Of a stretch of DNA of 64,000 nt, positions 41,683 to 50,965 are shown one piece after another (position 1 is the stretch's first letter; the number at the start of each line of letters is the position of its first letter). This DNA is from Brachybacterium ginsengisoli (GTDB lineage Bacteria > Actinomycetota > Actinomycetes > Actinomycetales > Dermabacteraceae). The DNA lies in NCBI RefSeq assembly GCF_002407065.1, contig NZ_CP023564.1:124001-188000 (forward strand), in the 5' to 3' direction. Both the position numbers and the translations under genes were made by a program. The notes beneath the pieces were generated by a model. The model was not told the DNA's origin, ran no database searches, and saw only the letters and a program-made list of their open reading frames with translations.

Positions 41683-43137
41683 ATGAGCGAATCCCCTGAA
41701 ACCGCCCCCGCCGCCGACGCCGACCCGGCAGCGCCCGGCGGCGATCAGCCGGAGCTGAAGAAGGCGATCACGCCCAAGCTCCTGCTGCTGTTCATCGTCG
41801 GCGACATCCTCGGCACCGGCGTCTACTCCCTGACCGGCAAGGTCGCCGGAGAGGTGGGCGGCGCCGGCTGGATCCCGATCCTCATCGCCTTCGCCGTCGC
41901 GATGGTCTCGGCGCTGTCCTATGTCGAGATGGTTACCAAGTACCCGCAGGCCGCGGGTGCGGCGCTGTACGTCCACAAGGCGTTCGGCATCCACTTCCTG
42001 ACCTTCATGGTCACCTTCGCGGTGCTCTCCTCAGGCATCACCTCGGCCTCCACCAGCGCGATCTTCCTCTCGGAGAACGTGCTGAAGGCCTTCGGCCTCG
42101 AGGAGTCCCTGGGTGATGCCGCCGGCGGCGTGGCGACCACGATCGCGCTGGTCTTCCTGGTGCTGGTGGCTCTCATCAACCTGCGCGGCGTCGCCGAGTC
42201 GGTCAAGGCGAACGTGGTGCTCACGTTCATCGAGCTGACCGGCCTCTCGCTCGTGATCGTCGTGGGCTTCATCGCGCTGGGCCGCGGCGAGGCGGACCTC
42301 GCCCGCGTGGTCCTCTTCGAGACCCAGGGCGACAAGAGCTTCTTCATGGCGATCATCGGCGCGACCGCGCTGGCGTTCTTCTCCATGGTGGGCTTCGAGG
42401 ACTCGGTCAACATGGCCGAGGAGACCGTCGACCCGGTGAAGAACTTCCCGAGGGCCCTCATCGCGGGCCTGTCGATCACCGGCGTGATCTACGTGCTGAT
42501 CTCGATCCTCGCCGTGGCGGTGGTGCCGATCGGCCAGCTCACCGAGTCCACCACCCCGCTGCTCGAGGTGGTCAAGGTCGGGGCGCCGAGCATCCCGATC
42601 GACACGATCTTCGCGTTCATCTCGATCTTCGCCGTGGCCAACACGGTGCTGATCAACATGATGATGGCCTCCCGCCTGCTGTACGGCATGGCCAAGCAGG
42701 GCGTGCTGCCCGGCTTCCTCAAGGGCGTGCTGCGCAGCCGCCGCACCCCGTGGGCCGGCATCGTCTTCTCCACCGGCCTGGGCATCGCCCTGGTCCTCAC
42801 GGTGCGCTACGTGCTCGCCGAGCAGACCATCGCCGCGCTCGGCGGCACCACGGCGCTGCTGCTGCTGGCCGTGTTCGGCCTGGTCAACATCTCGGTGCTG
42901 GTGCTGCGCAAGGACAAGGTGGGCAACCGCCACTTCCGCACCCCGACCGCTCTGCCGGTGATCGGTGCGATCACGTCCTTCGCGCTGATCACCCCGATCG
43001 CGCAGCCCGTGCAGAACTACGTCATCGCCGGCGGTCTGCTGGTGGTGGGCCTGATCCTGTACGTGATCACCTGGTTCTACAACAGCGCGGTCAAGGCTCG
43101 CCGCACCCGGTTCCGCCACCCCGACGAGCTGGGCTGA
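41683..43137 (+). CDS. APC superfamily amino acid permease
   Basis: A 484-residue APC-family transporter with twelve helices. The unwound helix I motif reads GDILGTGVYSLTGKVAGEVG and the helix VI region ALAFFSMVGFEDSVNMAEETVDPVKNFPRA, the usual substrate and cation sites. The substrate may be a cationic or neutral amino acid; the presence of a universal stress protein gene immediately after it is common for such permeases. GGGAGGA precedes ATG 41683. Confidence 0.9.
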   Translation: MSESPETAPAADADPAAPGGDQPELKKAITPKLLLLFIVGDILGTGVYSLTGKVAGEVGGAGWIPILIAFAVAMVSALSYVEMVTKYPQAAGAALYVHKAFGIHFLTFMVTFAVLSSGITSASTSAIFLSENVLKAFGLEESLGDAAGGVATTIALVFLVLVALINLRGVAESVKANVVLTFIELTGLSLVIVVGFIALGRGEADLARVVLFETQGDKSFFMAIIGATALAFFSMVGFEDSVNMAEETVDPVKNFPRALIAGLSITGVIYVLISILAVAVVPIGQLTESTTPLLEVVKVGAPSIPIDTIFAFISIFAVANTVLINMMMASRLLYGMAKQGVLPGFLKGVLRSRRTPWAGIVFSTGLGIALVLTVRYVLAEQTIAALGGTTALLLLAVFGLVNISVLVLRKDKVGNRHFRTPTALPVIGAITSFALITPIAQPVQNYVIAGGLLVVGLILYVITWFYNSAVKARRTRFRHPDELG

Positions 43138-43176
43138 CACCGGCCGGTCCCCGCCCCACCACGAGAGGGAGTTTCC

Positions 43177-43590
43177 ATGACCACGATCCTGCTGGCCTAT
43201 GTCCCCAGCGCCACGAGCGAGGCGGCCTTCGAGTTCGCCGTCCAGGAGGCGACACGGCGCGAGGCCGCGCTGCTGGTGCTCGCCTCCGAGCGCGCCCCCG
43301 ACCCGCGCAAGGCGCGCGGCGTCACCGACAAGCGTCCGCTCGAGGAGCGCCTGGCCGAGACCGGGCTCGAGTTCGAGCTGCGCACGGTCCCCAAGCGCGA
43401 TGACCCGGCCGACGACATCCTCGACGCCGTCGAGCACGACGACATCGGCCTGGTGGTCCTCGGCATCCGCAAGCGCACCCCGATCGGGAAGATCCTGCTG
43501 GGCTCGACCTCGCAGCGGGTCGCGATCGAGTCGCCGGTGCCGGTGGTGCTGGTCAAGCCCGAGGACTTCGTGGCGCCCTCGCGCTTCTGA
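43177..43590 (+). CDS. Universal stress protein
   Basis: A 137-residue UspA-domain protein. The ATP-binding motif G-x2-R/K-x-P-x-G-K-x-L-L-G-S-T is complete in LGIRKRTPIGKILLGSTSQRV and the fold starts with MTTILLAYVPSATSEAAFEFAVQEA. It lies 39 bp after the permease gene and is probably co-transcribed with it, perhaps modulating transport. GAGAGGGAG precedes the ATG. Confidence 0.92.
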   Translation: MTTILLAYVPSATSEAAFEFAVQEATRREAALLVLASERAPDPRKARGVTDKRPLEERLAETGLEFELRTVPKRDDPADDILDAVEHDDIGLVVLGIRKRTPIGKILLGSTSQRVAIESPVPVVLVKPEDFVAPSRF

Positions 43591-43632
43591 TCCTCGCGCC
43601 GCTGCGACGGCGACGGCCTCCACGGCCTCGGA

Positions 43633-43664
43633 GGGCCCGACTCCCCACCACGGGGGTCGGCCCC
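43633..43664 (+). terminator. Hairpin after the universal stress protein gene
   Basis: GGGCCCGACTCCCC and GGGGGTCGGCCCC (43633-43664) pair almost completely around a CACCA loop, 42 bp after the stop codon. There is no T-tract. Confidence 0.6.
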
Positions 43665-43700
43665 TCGTCGCGTCCGACGGGGGCGAGGCGACCCGACGGC

Positions 43701-43768
43701 CCGCTCGATCCGCCCGCCCGCTCGATCCTCCTGCCCACTCGATACACCTGCCTGCTCGATCCTCCTAC
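43701..43768. repeat. 17-bp tandem repeat, 4 copies
   Basis: Units at 43701, 43718, 43735 and 43752 share C-N2-CTCGATC-N-YCC. They lie in the 340-bp gap before phoX. Downstream, GTTCATCCGCT (43817-43827) resembles one half of an actinobacterial PHO box but no clear second half is present. Confidence 0.85.
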
Positions 43769-43930
43769 CTGTCCGTCGGCCCCGCGACCTGCGGATCCAT
43801 CCCTTTGCTCCCGAGTGTTCATCCGCTGGACGCTCGGTGGTGGGCGGGACCTCATCTTTCTGGCGCACCGTCATCACGGTCCTGCGCCGAGCGAGTGCGG
43901 GAACTCGACCGACTGCGAAGGAACTCCGCC

Positions 43931-45976
43931 ATGGCACTGATCGACCTCCCCCTGCTCATGAAGGACGCGGCCCGGGGCAAGCGCTCCGCCGTGACCTGCG
44001 CCCTCAAGTGCGGCAACCAGTGCGCCTTCGGCCCCTGCAACCACTCCGACAACGCCACCTTCCGTGACATCGCCTCGGCCGCGCTGTCGCGTCGTGCGGT
44101 GATCGGCGGGACCACCGGCGCGCTCGCGATCGCCCTGGGCGGCACGCAGGGCGCCCTCGCCGACCCCGGCACGGGGCAGGGCAAGGGCAAGGGCAACGGG
44201 AAGTCCGGCGCCCTGGCACCGAACGGCAGCAAGCTCCGCTTCGAGGCGATCGCCCCCGTGGACTACATGGTCGACGAGTTCACCGTCCCCGAGGGCTTCG
44301 GCTGGCACCCGATCATCCGCTGGGGCGACCCGCTGTTCGAGGACGCCCCCGACTTCGACTGGAACGCCCAGAGCGCCGAGGCCCAGGCCCTCCAGTTCGG
44401 CTACAACAACGACTACACCGAGATCCAGGAGATCCCGGGCAGCAACGGCAAGCGCGCCGTCATGTTCGTCAACCATGAGTACACGAACGAGAACATCATG
44501 TTCCCGGCCGAGACCGACCAGGACGACGTCATCGAGATCGGCATGGCCGCCCACGGCCTGACCGTCGTGGAGCTGGAGCGGAAGAACAAGAACTTCCCCT
44601 ACTCCTACGTGCGCGGCGCCGAGCTGAACCGCCGCATCCTGCTCACCGAGGAGTTCGCCCTCACCGGCGCCGCCGCCGGGGGCGAGCTGCTCCGGACCGT
44701 CGAGGACCCCGAGGGCCGCACCGTGCTGGGCACCCTGGGCAACTGCTCCGGCGGACTCACCCCCTGGGGCACGCTGCTCTCCGGCGAGGAGAACTTCAAC
44801 GGCTACTTCCGCACCCCGGGCACCTCCGCGGAGGATGCGCGCTACGGCCTCGCCGATCGGGCGACGGCCCGCGGCTGGGAGGCCACGCACGAGCGCTTCG
44901 ACTCCCGCACCGAGGGCTACGAGAACGAGCCGAACCGCTTCGGCTACATCGTCGAGGTCGATCCCTTCGATCCCACCTCCACCCCGCGCAAGCACACGGC
45001 GCTGGGCCGCTTCAAGCACGAGGGCGCCAACGTCATCGTCGCCGAGAACGGCAAGGTCGTGGCCTACTCCGGGGACGACGAGAAGTTCGACTACCTGTAC
45101 AAGTTCGTCTCCCGCGACTCCTACGTCGAGGGCGACCGCGCGCACAACCTGACCCTGCTGGAGAACGGCGACCTGTTCGTCGCGAAGTTCGCCGGCAACT
45201 CCCCGGCCTCCGAGATCGACGGCTCCGGCGAGGTCCCGGCCGACGGCTCCTTCGACGGCACCGGCGAGTGGCTGCCGCTGGTCGTGGACGGCGAGTCCGC
45301 CGTCCCCGGCTTCACCCTCGAGCAGGTGCTGGTCCACACCCGCCTCGCGGCCGACGCCGTGGGCCCCACCAAGATGGACCGCTGCGAGGACGTCGAGCCC
45401 TCGTTGCACTCACGTCGCGTCTACGTGGCCTGCACCAACAACTCCGACCGCGGGACGACGGGCAAGGCCGCGGCCGACGAGGCCAACCCCCGCTCCGAGA
45501 ACCGCGACGGCCACATCGTCGAGATCGACGAGCAGGGCGATCAGACCTCGACCACCTTCGCCTGGAACCTGCTGATGGTGTGCGGCGACCCGGCGCAGGG
45601 CGATCAGACCTACTTCTCCGGCTTCCCGGTGGAGCAGGTCTCGCCGATCTCCTGCCCGGACAACCTGGCCTTCGACGCGGTGGGCAACCTGTGGATCTCC
45701 ACCGACGGCGCCCCCTCCGGCATCGGCTTTAACGACGGCCTGTTCCGCGTCACCCTGGACGGCGAGGACCGCGGCCGGGTCGAGCAGTTCCTGTCCGTCC
45801 CGCGCGACGGCGAGACCTGCGGCCCGATCATCCGCGACACGGACCGCAGCGCCTTCGTCTCCGTCCAGCACCCGGGGGAGGACGGCGCCTGGGGCGAGCA
45901 GGTCTCCTTCTTCCCGGACTACGACGGCCAGGGCCCCAAGCCCTCCGTCATCCAGGTCCTGCCGCAGCGCGGCTGA
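43931..45976 (+). CDS. phoX: PhoX family phosphatase (DUF839)
   Basis: A 681-residue Tat-exported enzyme. Residues 53-75 form the Tat signal (SRRAVIGGTTGALAIALGG), preceded by an unusual 50-residue N-terminus with Cys and His (LKCGNQCAFGPCNH) that is typical of actinobacterial PhoX. The body is a beta-propeller with conserved metal-ligand segments GTLGNCSGGLTPWGTLLSGEENF, GYIVEVDPFDPT, GRFKHEGANV and CPDNLAFDAVGNLWISTDG. PhoX enzymes are calcium/iron alkaline phosphatases releasing phosphate from organic esters outside the cell. GAAGGAACTCCGCC precedes the ATG. Induction by phosphate starvation is likely but no strong PHO box is visible. Confidence 0.9.
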   Translation: MALIDLPLLMKDAARGKRSAVTCALKCGNQCAFGPCNHSDNATFRDIASAALSRRAVIGGTTGALAIALGGTQGALADPGTGQGKGKGNGKSGALAPNGSKLRFEAIAPVDYMVDEFTVPEGFGWHPIIRWGDPLFEDAPDFDWNAQSAEAQALQFGYNNDYTEIQEIPGSNGKRAVMFVNHEYTNENIMFPAETDQDDVIEIGMAAHGLTVVELERKNKNFPYSYVRGAELNRRILLTEEFALTGAAAGGELLRTVEDPEGRTVLGTLGNCSGGLTPWGTLLSGEENFNGYFRTPGTSAEDARYGLADRATARGWEATHERFDSRTEGYENEPNRFGYIVEVDPFDPTSTPRKHTALGRFKHEGANVIVAENGKVVAYSGDDEKFDYLYKFVSRDSYVEGDRAHNLTLLENGDLFVAKFAGNSPASEIDGSGEVPADGSFDGTGEWLPLVVDGESAVPGFTLEQVLVHTRLAADAVGPTKMDRCEDVEPSLHSRRVYVACTNNSDRGTTGKAAADEANPRSENRDGHIVEIDEQGDQTSTTFAWNLLMVCGDPAQGDQTYFSGFPVEQVSPISCPDNLAFDAVGNLWISTDGAPSGIGFNDGLFRVTLDGEDRGRVEQFLSVPRDGETCGPIIRDTDRSAFVSVQHPGEDGAWGEQVSFFPDYDGQGPKPSVIQVLPQRG

Positions 45977-45989
45977 CCGAGGATCCTCC

Positions 45990-46032
45990 GCGGGGTCGGG
46001 TCCGGCAGCTCAGCTGCCGGACCCGACCCCGC
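45990..46032. terminator. Bidirectional terminator between phoX and nhaA
   Basis: Two 21-bp arms (45990-46010 and 46012-46032) are perfectly complementary, separated by one base, between convergent stops. It is the strongest hairpin in the window. Confidence 0.8.
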
Positions 46033-46039
46033 CGGCGGT

Positions 46040-47362
46040 TCAGCCGTCGGCGCCCCAGTCGGCCCCGCGGTCGTACGCATCGGGCTCCGCTCCCGCCTCG
46101 CGGCGCCGGCGCGCATACATCCGGTTGCGCGGGATGAGGATCGCGGCGGCCACCAGCGCGGCCAGGGCGGACGCGGTGAGCACGCCCACCTTGGCCCAGT
46201 CGTGCATCGGGTCGGAGGGGTCGAAGCTCAGCTCCGAGACCAGCAGGGAGACGGTGAAGCCGATCCCGGCCACCGCCGCCATGCCGATCATGTCCGGCCA
46301 CCGCAGGGCGGGATCGAGCCGGGCGCTGGTGAGCTTCGTGAGCAGGAACGAGGTGCCCACGATGCCCACGATCTTGCCCAGGACGAGACCCACGATGACG
46401 CCGAGTGCGACCGTGGACTGCCAGGCGTCCAGCAGTCCGGAGACGCCGCCCACGGCGACGCCTGCGCTGAAGAAGGCGAAGACCGGCACTGCCACGGCGC
46501 TCGAGAAGGGGCGCAGGCGGTGCTCGAGGGTGTGGGAGAGCGAGTGCTGCCGGCCGTACTCGGAGAGGCCGCGGACCGGCACCAGGAAGGCCAGCACCAC
46601 GCCGGCGATTGTGGCGTGCACGCCGGAGTTCAGGAAGAGCACCCAGGTGATCAGGGCGATCGGGGCCAGCAGCGCCCACGCCGTCCAGTAGTGCTTCTTG
46701 AACCAGGCCTCGCGCCGGTTGGTCAGCCACCAGAACGCCGCGAGCGGCACGAGCGCGAGGGCGAGGAACCCCAGTCGCAGATCCGCGGTGTAGAAGATCG
46801 CGATGATGGTGATCGCGATGAGGTCGTCCACGATCGCGAGGGTCAGCAGGAAGGTGCGCAGCGCGGGCGGCAGGCTCGAGCCGAGCAGGGCCAGGATCGC
46901 GACCGCGAAGGCGATGTCGGTCGCCGCCGGGATCGCCCAGCCGACGCCGGACCCGGCCGGACCGCCGAGGTTCACCATCACGTAGATCAGTGCGGGGACG
47001 GCCACGCCGCCGACGGCGGCGGCGATCGGCACCAGGGCCTTCGAGGGGGAGCGCAGGTCTCCCACCACGAACTCCTGCTTGAGCTCCAGTCCGGCGAGGA
47101 AGAAGAAGATCGCGAGCAGGCCGTCGGCCGCCCAGTGCCCGATCGAGAGGTCCAGATCGATCGGGCCGAGCGTCCCGCCGAGGTGCGCATCGCGCACCGA
47201 GAAGTACGTCTCCGAGAGCGAGGTGTTCGCGAAGAGCAGCGCCAGCACGGTGGCCAGCAGCAGCAGGGCACCTCCGGGCACGGCGCGGGTGACCCACTCC
47301 TCCAGCGGATGCCGGCGGCGGAAGGTGCCGTGCTCGAGGACGGCGGGCGAGGGGGTGGTCAC
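46040..47362 (-). CDS. nhaA: NhaA-type Na+/H+ antiporter
   Basis: A 440-residue membrane antiporter that expels Na+ or Li+ in exchange for protons. The paired aspartates of helix V are in TLAIVDDLIAITIIAIFY, and the N-terminal half has GLLAIFFFLAGLELKQEFVVGDL and WAIPAATDIAFAVAILALLG, the pH-regulated loop of NhaA. The Lys of helix X is in GIVGTSFLLTKLTSA. ATC-rich tail. GTG 47362 is chosen with AGGAG 12 bp upstream. It lies 58 bp after the NhaD-like gene on the same strand, so both are likely in one sodium-responsive operon. Confidence 0.9.
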   Translation of the reverse strand: MTTPSPAVLEHGTFRRRHPLEEWVTRAVPGGALLLLATVLALLFANTSLSETYFSVRDAHLGGTLGPIDLDLSIGHWAADGLLAIFFFLAGLELKQEFVVGDLRSPSKALVPIAAAVGGVAVPALIYVMVNLGGPAGSGVGWAIPAATDIAFAVAILALLGSSLPPALRTFLLTLAIVDDLIAITIIAIFYTADLRLGFLALALVPLAAFWWLTNRREAWFKKHYWTAWALLAPIALITWVLFLNSGVHATIAGVVLAFLVPVRGLSEYGRQHSLSHTLEHRLRPFSSAVAVPVFAFFSAGVAVGGVSGLLDAWQSTVALGVIVGLVLGKIVGIVGTSFLLTKLTSARLDPALRWPDMIGMAAVAGIGFTVSLLVSELSFDPSDPMHDWAKVGVLTASALAALVAAAILIPRNRMYARRRREAGAEPDAYDRGADWGADG

Positions 47363-47420
47363 GAGGGGTTCTCCTGGAGGTCTTGGGCGGTGGATCGGTC
47401 GATGGCCCCATGCCCGCAGG

Positions 47421-48866
47421 TCACTCCTGCGCCGGGGCCTCCGGCTCCGCACGGCGGGCGCCACGTCCCAGCACCTGCGGCGGCGGCGCGGTGGCGAGCC
47501 GCACCACGCGCACCAGCAGCAGCACCACGACCAGGGCGCCGAGCACCTTCGCCCACCACGGGTCGGCGATGAACAGGAGCAGCATGGCCAGCAGCACCGG
47601 GGCGAGGTACACGAACGCGGAGCGCACGTAGCCCAGGAACGCCGGCATCTTCACGCCGCCGTCCTCCGCCACGGACTTCACCATGAAGTTCGGGCCGTTG
47701 CCGATGTAGGTCATGGCCCCGCACAGCACCGCACCCAGCGAGATCGACACCAGCAGGGCCTCGGGAACGTCTCCCACACGGGGCTCGCCGGGCAGCTGGG
47801 TGGCCATCTCGAAGAAGGTCACGTAGGTGGGCGCGTTGTCCAGCACGGAGGAGAGCCCGCCGGTGAACAAGAACAGCGTGATCTCGTTCAGGGGCAGGTT
47901 CGGGGCGGCGGCGCGCAGCACCTGCAGCGCCGGGACCATGGTGAGGAAGATGCCGATGAACAGCGCACCCACCTCCTTGATGGGCTCCCAGCTGAACTCG
48001 TTCTCCTCGAAGCGGATCGCCTTCGAGCCGAGCAGTAAGGAGCCGGCCGCGGCCGCGAGCATCACCAGCTCGCGCCAGGGCACCCAGTTCAGGCCCTCGA
48101 CGTGGCCGTGCGCCACGGCGTCGATGTCGAGCGAGGGGACCTTGGCCACGGCCAGGACGATCACCGCGAACCACAGCAGGTTCGCGGCCCCCGCGAGGCG
48201 CAGCGGCTGGCGCTGGGCGGCGTCGGTCGCGAGCGCCTCGGGCTTCTCGCGGGCGTGGAAGCGACGATCCAGCGCCCAGTAGGTCAGCAGCAGCAGCGCG
48301 TTGACGAACAGCCACTCCGGGAGCAGCGAGAAGGTCCAGGTGAAGGGCACCCCGCGCAGCAACCCCAGGAACAGCGGCGGGTCGCCGAGCGGGGTCAGCA
48401 GCCCGCCGCAGTTGGCGACCACGAAGATCGTGAACACCACGGTGTGCGCCCGGTAGCGGCGCTGGGCGTTGGTGGCGAGGATCGGCCGGATCAGCAGCAT
48501 CGCCGCGCCGGTGGTGCCGATGAAGCTGGCCAGCAGCCCGCCGACGGCGAGGAAGGCCGTGTTCGTGCGCGGCGTGGCCGCCAGGTCCCCCCGCAGCGCG
48601 ATCCCACCGGAGACGGTGAACAGCGCCAGCAGCAGCACGATGAACTGCCCGTACTCGATCAGCGCATGCGCGACGAGCTCGGGATGTGCGGCCAGCAGCA
48701 GGCCGATCGCCACCGGCACGCCCAGCACGAGGGCGTAGACGAGCTGGTTGCGGGGACGCTCCCAGAGGTGGGCGAGCTGCGGGACCAGCGGGAAGACCGC
48801 GATGCCCAGCAGCATCAGCACGAACGGGATCAGGGTCCAGACGGGGAAGTCCATCGCGGATGACAT
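47421..48866 (-). CDS. NhaD-like sodium:proton antiporter (ArsB/NhaD permease family)
   Basis: An approximately 481-residue membrane protein of the ArsB/NhaD (ion transporter) superfamily. Two inverted halves carry the pseudo-symmetrical segments FIGTTGAAMLLIRPIL and GGLSSVLDNAPTYVTFFEMA, and CGGLLTPLGDPPLFLGLL and YIGNGPNFMVKSVAEDGG, the helix breaks lining the ion path. Family members are Na+/H+ antiporters. ATG 48866 is used, but GTG 48869 or ATG 48854 are possible. It is the first gene before nhaA and sits behind the folded leader at 48964-49054, 97 bp upstream. Confidence 0.85.
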   Translation of the reverse strand: MSSAMDFPVWTLIPFVLMLLGIAVFPLVPQLAHLWERPRNQLVYALVLGVPVAIGLLLAAHPELVAHALIEYGQFIVLLLALFTVSGGIALRGDLAATPRTNTAFLAVGGLLASFIGTTGAAMLLIRPILATNAQRRYRAHTVVFTIFVVANCGGLLTPLGDPPLFLGLLRGVPFTWTFSLLPEWLFVNALLLLTYWALDRRFHAREKPEALATDAAQRQPLRLAGAANLLWFAVIVLAVAKVPSLDIDAVAHGHVEGLNWVPWRELVMLAAAAGSLLLGSKAIRFEENEFSWEPIKEVGALFIGIFLTMVPALQVLRAAAPNLPLNEITLFLFTGGLSSVLDNAPTYVTFFEMATQLPGEPRVGDVPEALLVSISLGAVLCGAMTYIGNGPNFMVKSVAEDGGVKMPAFLGYVRSAFVYLAPVLLAMLLLFIADPWWAKVLGALVVVLLLVRVVRLATAPPPQVLGRGARRAEPEAPAQE

Positions 48867-48963
48867 CACCTTCGGAGCCGGGCCGGTGAGGATCAGTCAC
48901 GCACCGGCACCGGGGCCGCCGGGGGGAGGGGCCGACCCGCACACCGACGGAGGGGGTGGGGAA

Positions 48964-49054
48964 GCGGAGAACCATGCTGGTCCCTTCTCGGCATCGCTGA
49001 CGGGTCAACGGGGGTGTTCACCCGCCGTGCCGACCAGACTTCCCGGCTCTCCGC
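48964..49054 (-). ncRNA. Folded 5' leader of the Na+/H+ antiporter operon (candidate riboswitch)
   Basis: Read on the minus strand, nested helices form: P1 GCGGAGAGCC with GGTTCTCCGC (10 bp with one wobble), P2 CTGGT with ACCAG (5 bp), P3 CGGCA with TGCCG (5 bp) and a terminal hairpin around GGGTGAACACCC. The internal loops (GGGAAGT, GAGAAGGG) are purine-rich, as ligand pockets often are. An extended -10-like TG-A-GACACT lies just upstream of P1, placing the RNA at the 5' end of the transcript. Between it and the start, CCGGTG/CACCGG (about 48890-48918) could be the expression platform. The rest of the 48867-49405 interval has no convincing ORF. Structure is seen in the sequence; class and ligand are unproven. 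Confidence 0.55.
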
Positions 49055-49405
49055 GGTCAGTGTCTCACGACCCCCGCCCCGTCGCGTCGGCCTGTCCGTG
49101 AACAGGCTCGGCGAGCGCGGATCGACCATGCGCTCGGTCGATGTCGAGAATCAGTTTTTCTTCGCGATCACCTGTACGGACAATCCGACGGTGGGGTTCA
49201 CTGGGTGGCGAGCGGCGTGCTGGCTGTATACCGTGGCGCCGTTTGTCGACGGGATCTGCCGGCCGAGCACCGGGTCCCCGTCCCGTCGGCAGTCCGGTGG
49301 CGTCCTGCCATCGGCCGCTTCCCGCAGCTCGGGCGTCCGTCCGAGCAGTCGGGGAGTGCCGACCAGCGTGCTGCGGCACGTGCGCGAAGAACGGACGAGA
49401 CGTCT

Positions 49406-50845
49406 GTGACGACATCGACCCCTTCCCCTGATCCGCGACCCTCCGAATCCACCACGACCCCGGCCGAGGGCACCGCGTTCGAGGATCTCCCTCCCCGCCG
49501 GACGATCCGCCAGGCCGTCGCGGCCTCGGCGATGGGCAACGCCACCGAGTGGTACGACTACGGCGCCTACGCCGTGGTGGCCACCTACATCGCGGCCCAC
49601 TTCTTCCCGGCCGGATCCGAGGGCCTCTTCTGGACCTACGCCTTCCTGGCGATCTCCTTCATCGCCCGCCCCTTCGGCGGCTTCGTGTGGGGTCCGCTCG
49701 GCGACCGTCTGGGCCGCAAGCACGTCCTCGCCCTGACGATCATCCTGATGTCGGCCGCGACCTTCCTCATCGGCGTGCTGCCGACCTACGAGAAGGTGGG
49801 CGTCCTCGCCCCGATCCTGCTCGCCCTGCTGCGCATGATCCAGGGCTTCTCCACCGGCGGCGAGTACGGCGGCGCGGCCACGTTCATGGCCGAGTACGCC
49901 CCGGACAAGCGACGCGGCCTCTACGGCAGCTTCCTCGAGTTCGGCACCCTGGGCGGCTTCGCGCTGGGCACCGTGGTGGTGCTGATCCTGCAGCTGATCA
50001 TCGGCGAGGACGCCATGGCGGCCTGGGGCTGGCGCGTGCCGTTCTTCGTCGCGGGCCCGCTCGGCATCATCGGCCTGTACCTGCGGTCCCGTCTCGACGA
50101 GACCCCGGTCTTCCAGGACCTCGAGGAGGCCGGCGAGTCCGAGGAGAGCGCGACGAAGGGTCTGCGCGACCTGATCGTCGAGTACTGGAAGCCGATCCTG
50201 GTGATGGCCGGCCTCGTGATCCCGCTGAACATCGCGAACTACACGCTGCTGACCTACATGCCCGGCTATCTCGAGACCAAGATCCACCTGACCGGCAACG
50301 AGTCGCTGATGGTGATCCTGATCGGCGAGGTCGCGATGATGGCGGTGATCCCGTTCTGCGGATCCCTGTCGGATCGGATCGGCCGCAAGAAGATGTGGTG
50401 GTTCTCGATGGTGGGCCTGTTCGTCATGGCCCTGCCGATGTACATGCTGATGGGGCAGAGCTTCGGCCTGGCGATCGTCGGCTTCGCCGTGCTGGGCCTG
50501 CTCTACATCCCGCAGCTGTCCACGATCTCGGCGACCTTCCCGGCGATGTTCCCTGCGCATGTGCGCTTCGCGGGCTTCGCGGTCACCTACAACGTGTTCA
50601 CCTCGATCTTCGGCGGCACCGCCGCACCGATCAACGAGGCGGTCGTGGAGTCCACCGGGTTCCTGGAGTTCCCGGCGGTCTACGTGATGCTCGGCTGCGT
50701 CATCGGCATGATCGCGCTGGTCTTCCTGAAGGAGACCGCGGGCGCGTCCCTGTCGGGCACCGACATCCCCGAGTCCGAGCCCGAGGACTACGGCCTCGAG
50801 GCCATGCAGGCCGAGGACCAGGCGCTCGACGAGGCCGGGCGCTGA
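49406..50845 (+). CDS. MHS-family MFS transporter (ProP-like)
   Basis: A 479-residue major-facilitator-superfamily protein of the metabolite:H+ symporter (MHS) subgroup. Signatures are NATEWYDYGAYAVVATY at helix 1, PFGGFVWGPLGDRLGRKHVL between helices 2 and 3, and STGGEYGGAATFMAEYAPDKRRG, which match ProP-type compatible-solute or dicarboxylate symporters. The first 30 residues before helix 1 are Pro/Thr-rich. GTG 49406 has GGACGAGA upstream but spacing is long, so the start is uncertain. Osmolyte import would suit the sodium-antiporter neighbours; that is inference. Confidence 0.87.
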   Translation: MTTSTPSPDPRPSESTTTPAEGTAFEDLPPRRTIRQAVAASAMGNATEWYDYGAYAVVATYIAAHFFPAGSEGLFWTYAFLAISFIARPFGGFVWGPLGDRLGRKHVLALTIILMSAATFLIGVLPTYEKVGVLAPILLALLRMIQGFSTGGEYGGAATFMAEYAPDKRRGLYGSFLEFGTLGGFALGTVVVLILQLIIGEDAMAAWGWRVPFFVAGPLGIIGLYLRSRLDETPVFQDLEEAGESEESATKGLRDLIVEYWKPILVMAGLVIPLNIANYTLLTYMPGYLETKIHLTGNESLMVILIGEVAMMAVIPFCGSLSDRIGRKKMWWFSMVGLFVMALPMYMLMGQSFGLAIVGFAVLGLLYIPQLSTISATFPAMFPAHVRFAGFAVTYNVFTSIFGGTAAPINEAVVESTGFLEFPAVYVMLGCVIGMIALVFLKETAGASLSGTDIPESEPEDYGLEAMQAEDQALDEAGR

Positions 50846-50880
50846 GCACCCGCTCCTGAGCTCTCCTCGGCAGCACACCG

Positions 50881-50922
50881 CCGACGGGCGGGCCACGCCT
50901 CCGGGCGCGGCCCGCCCGTCGG
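50881..50922. terminator. Bidirectional terminator between the MHS transporter gene and lysX
   Basis: A perfect 14-bp inverted repeat (CCGACGGGCGGGCC at 50881-50894 with GGCCCGCCCGTCGG at 50909-50922) between convergent stops. Confidence 0.7.
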
Positions 50923-50965
50923 CCGTCGTGGCGCCGGAGCCCGCCGTCGGCGAGGAGCCCCTCTG

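Noticed and set aside
49205..49405. 67-codon N-terminal extension of the MHS transporter
   Set aside because: No family similarity and no start signal; homology begins after GTG 49406.
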